In this document: piece after piece, positions 17,019-24,888 of the stretch
Position numbering within the stretch: the first letter of the stretch is position 1
Layout of the letters: each line of letters begins with the position of its first letter
Origin: Pseudoduganella rivuli
Lineage (GTDB): Bacteria > Pseudomonadota > Gammaproteobacteria > Burkholderiales > Burkholderiaceae_D
DNA length: 64,000 nt
NCBI RefSeq assembly: GCF_009674485.1
Contig: NZ_WKJJ01000023.1
Coordinates: forward strand, 1 to 64,000
Reading direction: 5' to 3'
Program-made: the position numbers and the translations under genes
Notes under the pieces: model-generated
The model's database searches: none
Seen by the model: only the letters and a program-made list of their open reading frames with translations
What the model was told of the DNA's origin: nothing

Positions 17019-17111
17019 CATAATGCGGAGGCGATGGCGGGAGCGCCCTTTCAAACGGGCGCTGACGGTCGTCTGTTGAGTCTTAACTGTGATGTGATGC
17101 TATGAGGGCGG

Positions 17112-17312
17112 TCAACTGCTACCACGGCTGGCATGAATGCAGCGCTGCTGCCATTGGGCAATTTCCTCTGCATCCCAAGCGATTGACTTAGGGCCAATGG
17201 GAATCGGTGCGGGCAACACACCTGCCTTTACTTTCCGCCAAATCGTGGCGCGAGACCATCCGGTGGCTTCGATCACCGCTGGCAAGCGGAGGAATTTTCT
17301 GGTCGTAGTCAT
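17112..17312 (-). CDS. AlpA-family DNA-binding regulator / excisionase-like protein
   Basis: A 66-residue protein with a MerR/AlpA-type winged helix: KFLRLPAVIEATGWSRATIW forms helix-turn-helix, then RKVKAGVLPAPIPIGPKSIAWDAEEIAQW forms the wing and the typical final W. AlpA proteins activate excision of integrated elements or act as recombination directionality factors. It lies immediately downstream of the second integrase on the same strand. ATG at 17312 gives the standard AlpA N-terminus. An ATG at 17378, overlapping the integrase stop by ATGA, would add 22 unconserved residues and imply coupling, so the start is uncertain. Confidence 0.85.
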   Translation of the reverse strand: MTTTRKFLRLPAVIEATGWSRATIWRKVKAGVLPAPIPIGPKSIAWDAEEIAQWQQRCIHASRGSS

Positions 17313-17374
17313 GATTGTTCCTGTCGTTCTTGAAAAGAAGTTGGCTAGGAAAAAGTAGTGCTTGAATTGATCTG

Positions 17375-18241
17375 TCATCTGCCCAAGTAAATCGAGGTGA
17401 CCTGCTCGCGAAAATGGCCCATCTCCTTCGATAACGTGAGCCGCGCATCCTGATCGGCTTGCTTATCGGCGGCTGCTAGTTGCTTCGATGTGCTGCCGCC
17501 ATTTGCGGGACACTGCCAGCTGGTCAATTCCGCATACCGCCGCTGCGCATACTCGTGCCGCAGCCCATGCACCCCATGGATGCCCGCCTTATCGCACTGC
17601 GCCCGAAAGCGGTTCAACTGATCCCGATACTGCATCTGCGCCGGAATCAAGCTGCCTTTGCCGGCCAGTGCCTGGGCCGCATCCAGCACGGCGCGCTGCT
17701 GCGCGGTCGTAATCGGCACCTCACGATATTTGCCACCCTTGGTCCAGCTATCCTGCAACCGCAAGAAGCTCCCGCAGTCCGCCCACCCCGGCTTGATCTT
17801 GATGCTTTCCTCTCGCCGCAGGCCAAACGCCGCCTGCAACTGCAAGGACATCCGCGTATAGGGATCGGTCACGCGGGCCAGCATATCGGCGTCCAGCACC
17901 TTGGCCTTCGAGACATTGGTGACAAACATCCGCTCCGCGATGCCGTAAGCGGCGTTGGAGCGCGCAATGACGTTGTCCTTGCCGACCTTCTCGGCCCACC
18001 ATCGCAAAGCGCTCATGCGGTTTTTAATCGTCCCGGTGCTGACGCCGTCCTGCTTCCACTTGTTGAGCAGCGCCGCCACATGCTTCGGCTTCAGGCTGTC
18101 GGCATGCAAATGCTGGAAGCCGCGTGCGGCCAGGTCGTTCGCGCACAAGGTCAATAAACGCTCGCGGTCGGCCTGCGTCGCAAAGCTGCCGTCCCGGTTG
18201 CGGTGGCACAGTTGCTTAAGCTGATGGTTCAAGTCCTGCAT
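17375..18241 (-). CDS. Integrase_1-type tyrosine recombinase (second integrase of the region)
   Basis: A 288-residue recombinase with an N-terminal SAM-like domain (LNHQLKQLCHRNRDGSFATQ through NRMSALRWWAEKVGK) and a catalytic domain of the Phage_int_SAM_2/Integrase_1 type. Catalytic residues: Arg in FGLRREESIKI, Lys in TKGGKYREVP, HGLRH in GVHGLRHEYAQRR, His in KEMGHFRE and Tyr in SIYLGR at the extreme C-terminus. The start at 18241 has a strong AAGGAGG site; the longer open frame upstream lies in the structured non-coding region. It is unrelated to the P4-type integrase at the other end of the island, so two elements may be nested or adjacent. It is followed by alpA. Confidence 0.9.
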   Translation of the reverse strand: MQDLNHQLKQLCHRNRDGSFATQADRERLLTLCANDLAARGFQHLHADSLKPKHVAALLNKWKQDGVSTGTIKNRMSALRWWAEKVGKDNVIARSNAAYGIAERMFVTNVSKAKVLDADMLARVTDPYTRMSLQLQAAFGLRREESIKIKPGWADCGSFLRLQDSWTKGGKYREVPITTAQQRAVLDAAQALAGKGSLIPAQMQYRDQLNRFRAQCDKAGIHGVHGLRHEYAQRRYAELTSWQCPANGGSTSKQLAAADKQADQDARLTLSKEMGHFREQVTSIYLGR

Positions 18242-18602
18242 GGCAAAGTCCTCCTTCCGATCTTTCGGTTTCAATGAACAACGATGCTGCGTGGTGTAAG
18301 TCAGTCTGGTCAGTGTTTCTGGCCGCCCGTACTGCCGCAGCAGGACAGGTTTGTATAAAGGCCTCGGGGCACCACCCCCGTGTTTGCGGTTGCTGTACTG
18401 CCTGCCCGCGCCGCATGCGCGTGTGGCACCGCTGCGCGTTCCCGGAGGGAACTGCCGCAGCGGGGACCAATCACCCAGGGTCCATGGAGTGCACCTCGTG
18501 CACGTATCGAAACAACTAACCAGCCCGAAGCGGGCAAAGGACTTCGCAAGGCTTGCTGGCGAAGTGGGGCGCTTGGCCCCGTCACTGACCACCATCACGT
18601 GG

Positions 18603-18642
18603 AAAAAAGCCGCTTGCCGCCTGGGTTTAAGCCCCATGCGGC
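18603..18642 (-). terminator. Leftward intrinsic terminator-like hairpin
   Basis: Read on the minus strand, GCCGC at 18642-18638 pairs with GCGGC at 18613-18609 and is followed by six T (AAAAAA on the plus strand at 18603-18608). It could end a leftward transcript before the integrase gene, or attenuate the integrase. Confidence 0.45.
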
Positions 18643-18941
18643 GCGTCGTCACTGGTAGCACGCCGCCAGTAATGACGCGCGTGCTCGCATCCGAGACAAC
18701 AGTTCTTGGTGATATTGGCGTCGCATGGTGTGCGACGGTCACCGGGAGTCGGAAGCGCCAGCGTTGGCGACTCATGCGTGTGCTGGCTTCCAGCGATACC
18801 GCTACTGGAGCATGCCAGTCGCGCAGAACGCAACCCAGGGCTTGATGCGGCCCGCAAACGCACGCAAGGGACGTGCGGGCCTATCGATGCAAGAAATTTC
18901 CTTGCCATATAGCGCCGCAAGGGCGCTGACCGGTAAAACAT

Positions 18942-18965
18942 GCCACCGGATTCCGGTGGCTTTTT
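18942..18965 (+). terminator. Strong rightward intrinsic terminator
   Basis: A perfect 8-bp stem GCCACCGG/CCGGTGGC with an ATT loop is followed directly by TTTTTC. No protein gene reads into it from the left on the plus strand, which is the main reason to propose a plus-strand non-coding RNA. Confidence 0.8.
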
Positions 18966-19160
18966 CTAGTCGCTGGCCACGTTGCCGTGCAACACCAGCT
19001 TGATCGACTTACGGAAGCGCGTTTCAGCGCTCAATATGCAGGCGGGTGACGACCGCAACGCCTATGCCGCTGAGTGCATAGGGACATGCGCGATGCATGC
19101 CCTCGTGGGAGCGATTCCCAAATATGAGGCTTTCATTCTATGTCCAGCACCGGCGTTTGC

Positions 19161-19187
19161 AAGCGATCCGTTTGCACCGGATCGCTT
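19161..19187. terminator. 10-bp perfect hairpin, possible terminator
   Basis: AAGCGATCCG pairs fully with CGGATCGCTT across a 7-base loop; TTG follows the last TT on the plus strand, giving only a short U-tract. It closes the hairpin-rich region. Confidence 0.45.
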
Positions 19188-19371
19188 TTGCGGTGCACGC
19201 GGTTAAGAAGTGCGTTGGCCAAGAGCGCCAGCCGCGCAGCACTTTTCGTTTTGGCGGTATTTCTTCAAAAAAGGACAGCAATCTAGCTCTGTAGTGTGGT
19301 TCCGGCAGCCGCAATGTAAGCCCTTGTTGCCTTGTAGGGTTGCTTGCCATGTAGCCGCTGTGTCAGCGGCA

Positions 19372-19698
19372 TCAACCAGCGCCACGCGGCGCGCCCTTGG
19401 CGACGGTACGCCGTTCCAGCCACTCCCGGCCGCCAGCATCGAGTGCCGCAGCGATGACAGCCGGCGGCAAACTATACACCGTGGCCCAAGTAGCGCGCCC
19501 ATCAGCAGCATTGGCCGGAAAGCTGCTGGCCTCAATGGGCCAGTGATACTTGCGCTTGAGGGTCTTGACGATGGCGGCGAGCGTAACGCGGCCTTGCAGC
19601 GGTTCGGCGCCGGTCTGGTCGTCGTTCGACAGCAGCACGGCCAGCACGGCGCCCCTGGAAGTCAGCGGGCCGGGGAATTTGGGTGGTTTGCTTGGCAT
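19372..19698 (-). CDS. Small winged-helix-like protein, phage/island type (hypothetical)
   Basis: A 108-residue basic protein. LTSRGAVLAVLLSNDDQTGA then RVTLAAIVKTLKRKYHWPIEAS resembles the helix-turn-helix used by short phage and island proteins that read RGxVLxxL...tRLAAvIxxLRkkgwpI. The remainder is an alanine-rich tail (SLPPAVIAAALDAGGREWLE). No clear ribosome site supports the ATG at 19698, so start and reality are moderate. Its role is unknown; small regulators of this type accompany integrases. It lies at the right side of the presumed island, and the chromosome-like lipoprotein gene follows. Confidence 0.5.
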   Translation of the reverse strand: MPSKPPKFPGPLTSRGAVLAVLLSNDDQTGAEPLQGRVTLAAIVKTLKRKYHWPIEASSFPANAADGRATWATVYSLPPAVIAAALDAGGREWLERRTVAKGAPRGAG

Positions 19699-19768
19699 GG
19701 ACGCATTTTAGCCGCAAGGCAGCTATCGCTTCTTTAGCCATTGGCATTACGTCCACCGCACCCTGAAA

Positions 19769-20065
19769 TTACTTCGCCGTCACCACATTATCCGCCGGCC
19801 CGGTCGCATTGGGGGAAACCGTCACCACGGCCCCGGCAAACGTATTGATCGTATTGTTATGGCCATAAACGTTAACGGTATTGGTACCGGACTGCACAGT
19901 CGTCCCGGCCGGGACATTGACGCTTTGTCCCGCGCTCAACGTCAATGACTGGCCCGCCTGCAAAGTCTTGGCGACCGGCGCCTCTGCCGTGCCACTGCCG
20001 CCACCACATGCGGACAGGGCAATTGCACAGATTGCGGTGGTAATGAACAGCTTCATGCGGTGCAT
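19769..20065 (-). CDS. Small secreted lipoprotein, hypothetical
   Basis: A 98-residue protein with a lipoprotein signal: a short basic start (MHRMKLF), a hydrophobic core and the lipobox LSAC before GGGSG. The mature part is about 75 residues rich in Ser, Thr, Val and Asn. It has a repeated pattern (LQAGQSLTLSAGQSVNVPAG) suggesting short beta turns, as in adhesive or beta-helical fragments. AGGAG six bases upstream supports the ATG at 20065. No family is recognised. It is transcribed away from the YaiO-like gene, so the 256-base gap at 20066-20321 probably carries both promoters. Confidence 0.7.
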   Translation of the reverse strand: MHRMKLFITTAICAIALSACGGGSGTAEAPVAKTLQAGQSLTLSAGQSVNVPAGTTVQSGTNTVNVYGHNNTINTFAGAVVTVSPNATGPADNVVTAK

Positions 20066-20321
20066 CAGTTTCTCCTGAGGATGTTAATCAAAAAGAAACG
20101 CACTTTACATATGCTAGAAGCTTGAAATCTATTCAATTATTTCATTTTGACCATTTCCTCTAATTTGGCGCGATTCCATCCTGAAAGTGCAAATCGCGCC
20201 ATTTCCCCGCCATCACCAGGCTCCCGCACGCCAATCGTGCCATCCTTGACGCCCCCCAAGCCCTAAGTTACCTTTTGTACAAAACAAAGCAGCCCCTCCG
20301 ACGACTTCCCTGCGAGATTCC

Positions 20322-21572
20322 ATGCTCCCAGTTTTCTACGCTCCCGTAGATCAAGCCCCGCCCGCGCAGGCCGCCGTCGCGCCTGCCGCCAGTTACGAAC
20401 AGCAGTTCGAACAAGCCCGCAATGCCGCCAATAATGGCCAGCCCGCCATGGCCGTCGAGATATATACCCGTCTGCTGGCTGCTTCGCCGAATAACGTGGA
20501 TGTGCTGTATGGCCGTGGCCTGGCGTACAGCCGGATGCAGCAGTGGGAGAGCGCGGAAAAGGACATGCTGGCCGCGGCCAATGCCGCGCCGGCCTATACC
20601 GATGTCTGGTCATCGCTGGCCGATATCTATATGTGGACCGACCGTCCCGCGAAAGCCATCGCGGTCTACGACAGGCTGATTGCGCAGAAACCGACTGATG
20701 CCGCGCTGTACGTGGCACGCGCCAAGGCGTACCGCGACGCCAGCCAGCCCGGTCCCGCATGGGCCGACCTGGACAAGGCGGCGGAATTGAATGGCGACCG
20801 GCAAGCCATTACCGATGTGCGCGATTCGATGCAGCCGAAAATCACCGCGCTGGCATTGGCCGCGCCGGGCGCCGTGGCGCCGGCCGGCTTTGACTGGCAG
20901 GCCAGCCTGTCCGGCAGCGCCACCAGGGTCGATCCGCGCGACCAGCGCTGGGCCGACCAGACCTTTGCCGTGCGCCGCTATTGGGCGCGCGGCTCGCTGG
21001 CGTTTGAAACCCTGCGGGTGCACCGCTTCGACGACCACGACGTGGCGTGGGCGCTCGACGGCTATGCCAACCTGTGGAGCGGCGCGTATGCCAACGTGCG
21101 CTACCAGCAGGCGCCGCAACAGCGGCTGTTCCCGCACCGTTCGTGGCGTGCGGAGGTGTACCAGAGCGTCGGTGGTGGCTGGGAACTGTCGGCCAGCAAT
21201 GACACCATGCTGTTCGCATCGCGTGTCGATATCTATGGCCTCGGCATCGCCAAATACATCGGCAACTATTACCTGCTGCTGCGGCATACCAATGTGCTGA
21301 CGGCGACGTCGCATGGCACGGGCGACCGCCTGCTGGGCCGCTATTACTACCGGGGTGACGGCGACAGTTACGTGGAACTGGCGCGCAGCCGCGGGCGCAG
21401 CGACGATACGCTGTCGCTGGTGGGCGGGCGCACGCATTCCGGCGCCACCGGCATCAACTGGGTGCATTACGTGACACCGCGCTGGGGCTTCAAACTGGGC
21501 GCCAGCTATTCGCGTGAATCCACGGGCGGCAAGGAGAAGGGCGTTTCAGCGGCCCTGTACCGGCGATGGTAA
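20322..21572 (+). CDS. YaiO-family outer-membrane beta-barrel protein with N-terminal TPR
   Basis: A 416-residue protein. Residues about 25-175 carry TPR-type repeats (AVEIYTRLLAASPNNVDVLYGRGLAYSRM, then AKAIAVYDRLIAQKPTD). From about 190 to the end are alternating amphipathic strands ending in the aromatic-type terminus YRRW, as in outer-membrane barrels of the YaiO family. That family is linked to surface polysaccharide loci but has no proven transport activity. No clear signal peptide follows the ATG; the frame stays open upstream, so the true start may be a non-standard codon further left. It begins a three-gene operon, overlapping the next start by 7 bases. Confidence 0.75.
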   Translation: MLPVFYAPVDQAPPAQAAVAPAASYEQQFEQARNAANNGQPAMAVEIYTRLLAASPNNVDVLYGRGLAYSRMQQWESAEKDMLAAANAAPAYTDVWSSLADIYMWTDRPAKAIAVYDRLIAQKPTDAALYVARAKAYRDASQPGPAWADLDKAAELNGDRQAITDVRDSMQPKITALALAAPGAVAPAGFDWQASLSGSATRVDPRDQRWADQTFAVRRYWARGSLAFETLRVHRFDDHDVAWALDGYANLWSGAYANVRYQQAPQQRLFPHRSWRAEVYQSVGGGWELSASNDTMLFASRVDIYGLGIAKYIGNYYLLLRHTNVLTATSHGTGDRLLGRYYYRGDGDSYVELARSRGRSDDTLSLVGGRTHSGATGINWVHYVTPRWGFKLGASYSRESTGGKEKGVSAALYRRW

Positions 21573-23965
21573 CCGCTGCCGAACCCGCACCCACACATGC
21601 GGCGGCGCCGCCGCAGGGGTTCGGCGCGATAGCCGCATCTTTTCTCGGCTATTTGCCGGGGCTGGTGCTGGCCATGGCGTGTTTGCGTATCGCGGAAGTG
21701 GCGCAGGGCGCGCGGGCTGGCGCGTCATCGAGCGTGCTGGGGTCCGCCATTGCCTATGACGCCAGCGCACTGCTGCGCTATGGCTTGCCGCTGTTGCTGC
21801 TGGCGTGGCCTTTCCTGCGTTCGTCATCGCGCCGGGTGCACGTGGCGGGCCTGGGCATCGGCTGGACCATTGTGCTGTGGGGCCAGGCGGCGCTGATGCA
21901 CTATCACGCATCGGCCGGCGTGCCGCTGGGGGCGGACTTGTTTGCCTATTCGTGGCAAGAGATCCGTACCACCGTGGCCGGCGGACCGGCATTGGGCGCG
22001 CCGTTGCTGGCCGGCCTGGCGCTTGCGCACGCGGCGTTGTGGGGCTGGCTGGTTTTCCATGCGCGCAGCGGCAAGCCGCGGTGGTCTGCGCGCGCGGGCC
22101 TGGCGTTTGCCGCGATGGCGGCCGCCAGCCTGTTGCTGATGCCGACCCGGCTCGATAACGTATTGCCTGCCGCGACAGGTTCCGCCACGCTGGCCGCCAA
22201 CAAGGCTGCCTGGTTCCTTGACGATAACGTGCATCACTGGCGCACGCACGAAGCGCCCGCCAAGCCGGTCGCAGTGCAAGCCACCACGCCAGCCACCACG
22301 CCAGCGACCGCGCAACATGCGGCCGATCCGGCCAGCCGCCCCGATTATCCTTTCCTGCACAGCGAACGCACGCCCGATACGCTGGGTCCCTATTTCACCA
22401 TCAATGCAGCCCAGAGGCCCAATCTCGTGCTGATCGTCGTCGAAGGATTGGGACGCAGTTTTTCCGGCCCCAACGCGCGGCTGGGCAGCTTCACGCCGTT
22501 CCTCGATGAACTGGCGCAGCGCAGCCTGTATTGGGAAAACTTCCTGGCGACGCAGGGGCGCACGTTCGCCGTGCTGCCGTCGCTATTGGGTTCCGTACCC
22601 TACGGCCCGAACGGTTTTGCCGCGCTGCCCGCCATGCCGCCGCACGCGGCCTTACCCGCCGTGCTGCAGGCACAGGGCTATCACACCCGGTTCTATACGG
22701 GCTCCAACCTGGAATTCGACAACCAGGGCCAGTACCTGCGCAGCGCGGGCGTGGATAAGCTGTACAGCGAACGCGATTACGGCCCGGCTTACCAGCGCAG
22801 CAATGACTGGGGCTATGCGGACCGTGCGCTGGTCGATTTCGTTCTGGCGCGGGAAAAGAGTGAAACGCGGCAGCCGTTTGCCGCCATCCTGCAGACCAAC
22901 AGCATGCATACGCCGTTTGTGTTCCCCAGCCAGGATGACTACCGCAGGAAAGTGGAACAGCGGCTGGCGCAGCTGAACGTGGCGGAAGAGCGGCGCGGGC
23001 CGTACCGCGCGCAGCGCGACATCTATGCCAGCATCCTGTACACGGACGACGCATTGCGCCACTACTTCGAACAGGCCGCGCAATTGCCCGGCCACGCCAA
23101 TACGATTTATATCGTGACCGGCGACCACCGCTTGCCGGAAATTCCGATGGAAACGCGCCTCGAGCGTTATCACGTGCCGCTGCTGGTCTGCTCTCCGCTG
23201 CTGAAAGGGCCGCGTGCAATCAAGGCCGTGTCGTCGCAATTCGACCTGGCGCCGTCCCTGCTGGCATTCCTGTCGCACCATCACGGCATCAAGACGCCGG
23301 CCGCTGTCACCTGGCTGGGCAGCGGCCTGGATATGGACACCGGGTTCCGCAACCTGCACGCGCTGCCGCTGAAGCAGACCAAGACGGAACTGAGCGATTA
23401 CGTGTCCGGCCCGTTGTACCTGGGGCAGAACCAGTTGTACACGCTGTCTGACAACATGCGCCTGGCGCCTGTCGACGATGCGCAGGCGAAGGCGCAAGTG
23501 CGCGCGCAATTCGATAGCTTCATCGCCAGCAACGATGCGATGGCAAACAGCGGCAAGCTGGCGCCGCCGGAATCGGTTGCGCCGCAGCTGGCGTTCCGCG
23601 AAGAAGGCCGCTCGTTGCAAACCGCACCGGTGGCATCCGGCCTTGGTGGCGTGGTGGTCGACAATACGCACATGCGCCGCGATGGCGCCATGCTGCAAGT
23701 CGATGCGCGCTTTGCCAACCATGCGCAGGGCCGCTCAGCCACCTTCGTGCCGCTGCTGGTGCTGACCGATGCGCAGGGCAGGGAACTGGGCGAAGCCTAT
23801 GGCAAAGCCGGTGCGCTCGATGGCGCACAGGAATTGCCCGTCACCTTGCAGATCAAGACGTCCGCGCTGAAGCCGGGACAATACTTCGTGTCGGTGATCC
23901 CGTCGCACCCGGATACGGGCAAGCCGGTCGGCACGGGGCAATACCACGTGCCGGTGCAGCTGTGA
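21566..23965 (+). CDS. Inner-membrane sulfatase-family enzyme, LTA-synthase/phosphoglycerol-transferase-like
   Basis: A 799-residue protein with about five N-terminal membrane helices (residues 25-200), a linker rich in Ala, Thr and Pro, a periplasmic alkaline-phosphatase-superfamily domain (about 285-600) and a beta-rich C-terminal extension. The metal and nucleophile sites are visible: NLVLIVVEGLGRS, the Thr in ATQGRTFAVLPSLLGS, and GDHR near 23120. The family transfers phosphoglycerol or phosphoethanolamine groups to surface glycans, or hydrolyses sulfate esters. Sandwiched between a YaiO-like barrel and a glycosidase-like protein, it probably modifies or exports an exopolysaccharide; this is inference. 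It overlaps both neighbours, so all three are cotranscribed. Confidence 0.82.
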   Translation: MVTAAEPAPTHAAAPPQGFGAIAASFLGYLPGLVLAMACLRIAEVAQGARAGASSSVLGSAIAYDASALLRYGLPLLLLAWPFLRSSSRRVHVAGLGIGWTIVLWGQAALMHYHASAGVPLGADLFAYSWQEIRTTVAGGPALGAPLLAGLALAHAALWGWLVFHARSGKPRWSARAGLAFAAMAAASLLLMPTRLDNVLPAATGSATLAANKAAWFLDDNVHHWRTHEAPAKPVAVQATTPATTPATAQHAADPASRPDYPFLHSERTPDTLGPYFTINAAQRPNLVLIVVEGLGRSFSGPNARLGSFTPFLDELAQRSLYWENFLATQGRTFAVLPSLLGSVPYGPNGFAALPAMPPHAALPAVLQAQGYHTRFYTGSNLEFDNQGQYLRSAGVDKLYSERDYGPAYQRSNDWGYADRALVDFVLAREKSETRQPFAAILQTNSMHTPFVFPSQDDYRRKVEQRLAQLNVAEERRGPYRAQRDIYASILYTDDALRHYFEQAAQLPGHANTIYIVTGDHRLPEIPMETRLERYHVPLLVCSPLLKGPRAIKAVSSQFDLAPSLLAFLSHHHGIKTPAAVTWLGSGLDMDTGFRNLHALPLKQTKTELSDYVSGPLYLGQNQLYTLSDNMRLAPVDDAQAKAQVRAQFDSFIASNDAMANSGKLAPPESVAPQLAFREEGRSLQTAPVASGLGGVVVDNTHMRRDGAMLQVDARFANHAQGRSATFVPLLVLTDAQGRELGEAYGKAGALDGAQELPVTLQIKTSALKPGQYFVSVIPSHPDTGKPVGTGQYHVPVQL

Positions 23966-24876
23966 GGGCGTTGATCGCCACGCTGCTGGCCTGCTGCATG
24001 TTGCAAGCGCAGGCGGCGCCCCGCGCCATCTGGACCTGGGAACCCGAGTCTTATGCGATGCTGCAGCGCGAATCCGAAGCGGATGCAGCCATCGCTTTCC
24101 TGCAGCAGAAAGGAATCCAGACGGTCTACCTGTACGCGGATGCATACCAGGGACACAACCTGATTGCCGAACAGCCGCGGTTATACGGGCGCCTGATCCA
24201 GCGCCTGCACCGGGCCGGGATCAAGACCTATGCATTGCTCGGTTCCGCTTACCTGCACACGGAACGCTATGTGCTGCCATCGCACCGGAAAGAAGCGCTG
24301 GCCATGGTACAGCGGATTTTCGACTATAACGCGCAGGCGGCGCCGGAGCAGCGCTTCGACGGCATCAACCTCGATATCGAACCGCATATCCTGCCGCAAT
24401 GGAGCAGCCAGCGGCTGGCGCTGCTGGCCGGCTTCCTCGACATGAGCAGCGCCATCATGGCGGCCCGGCGCCAGGCCGGCCAGACTTTGCCGATCGGTCC
24501 CGCGATCCCGTTCTGGCTGGACGGCATTGCGCTCGAATGGCAAGGCAAGCGCAAACCCGCCAGCGAACATGTGCAGGACGTATACGACTACGTGGCGCTG
24601 ATGGATTACCGCGACCACGCGCTGGGGCCGGACGGCATCGTCAGCCACGGCGCCGATGAAATCGCCTACGCGAAAGCGATTGGCCGCACCGTGTGGCTGG
24701 GTGTGGAAACCCTGCCCAATGAATTGAAGAAGGTGTCGTTCGAGCACTTGCGCGAAGCGGACATGGAGCGGGAACTGGGGCTGGCGCAGCGCAGCTTCGA
24801 AGACAACCGGGCCTTTGGCGGTTTCGTCATCCATCACTACAGCCAGTACCAGCGCTGGCTGAAGAGTGCCAAATAA
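23962..24876 (+). CDS. Secreted glycoside-hydrolase-like TIM-barrel protein
   Basis: A 304-residue protein with a cleavable signal (ALIATLLACCMLQAQA). The segment RFDGINLDIEPHILPQW has the D-x-D-x-E arrangement of strand 4 in GH18-like and related barrels, with Glu as probable acid. VYDYVALMDYRDHA matches strand 6 of such barrels, and VWLGVETLP strand 7. It probably cleaves or binds a polysaccharide outside the inner membrane. The GTG start overlaps the stop of the sulfatase gene, so it is last in the operon. Its stop converges with the oligosaccharyltransferase gene 12 bases away. The exact family is not determined. Confidence 0.75.
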   Translation: MRALIATLLACCMLQAQAAPRAIWTWEPESYAMLQRESEADAAIAFLQQKGIQTVYLYADAYQGHNLIAEQPRLYGRLIQRLHRAGIKTYALLGSAYLHTERYVLPSHRKEALAMVQRIFDYNAQAAPEQRFDGINLDIEPHILPQWSSQRLALLAGFLDMSSAIMAARRQAGQTLPIGPAIPFWLDGIALEWQGKRKPASEHVQDVYDYVALMDYRDHALGPDGIVSHGADEIAYAKAIGRTVWLGVETLPNELKKVSFEHLREADMERELGLAQRSFEDNRAFGGFVIHHYSQYQRWLKSAK

Positions 24877-24888
24877 GTCGGCGCGAAA

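Larger units (their letters stand above)
18365..19187. ncRNA. Candidate large structured RNA (strand not settled, plus favoured)
   Basis: Perfect stems that I can pair by eye include: 18365-18380 (5 bp); 18429-18463 (8 bp around an inner 6-bp stem); 18489-18503 (6 bp); 18523-18535 (5 bp); 18541-18565 (7 bp); 18566-18580 (5 bp); 18641-18680 (GCGCGTC/GACGCGC plus ACTGG/CCAGT inside); 18719-18737 (7 bp); 18751-18791 (nested 5+5 bp); 18849-18881 (8 bp); 18911-18927 (6 bp); 18972-18999 (nested 5+5 bp); 19016-19031; 19061-19082 (7 bp); 19085-19099 and 19106-19120 (both with loop GCGAT); 19161-19187 (10 bp). A rightward intrinsic terminator at 18942-18965 suggests at least one plus-strand RNA ending there. 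I cannot match it to a named RNA family. Confidence 0.5.
18242..19371. other. 1.1-kb gene-free region packed with hairpins, upstream of the second integrase
   Basis: No credible coding sequence lies here; open frames in it have neither recognisable motifs nor ribosome sites. From about 18365 to 19187 nearly every stretch falls into a short-loop perfect hairpin. It includes the leader of the leftward integrase gene, a rightward terminator at 18942-18965 and a leftward terminator-like hairpin at 18603-18642. The last part (19190-19371) shows little structure. See the separate RNA entry for individual stems. Confidence 0.7.

Noticed and set aside
17042..17063. Hairpin AGCGCCC/GGGCGCT as terminator of the 175-residue gene
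   Set aside because: The stem is good, but no T-run follows, so I list it only as a structural repeat.
18982..19206. 74-codon frame inside the hairpin-rich region
   Set aside because: It runs through several perfect hairpins and has no recognisable domain or ribosome site, so structure explains the sequence better.
19295..19312. Possible attR copy of the tRNA-Thr 3' end (GGTTCCGGCAGCCG)
   Set aside because: Only about ten bases (CCGGCAGCCG) match the tRNA end, and the neighbouring bases do not. Too short for a credible attachment core.
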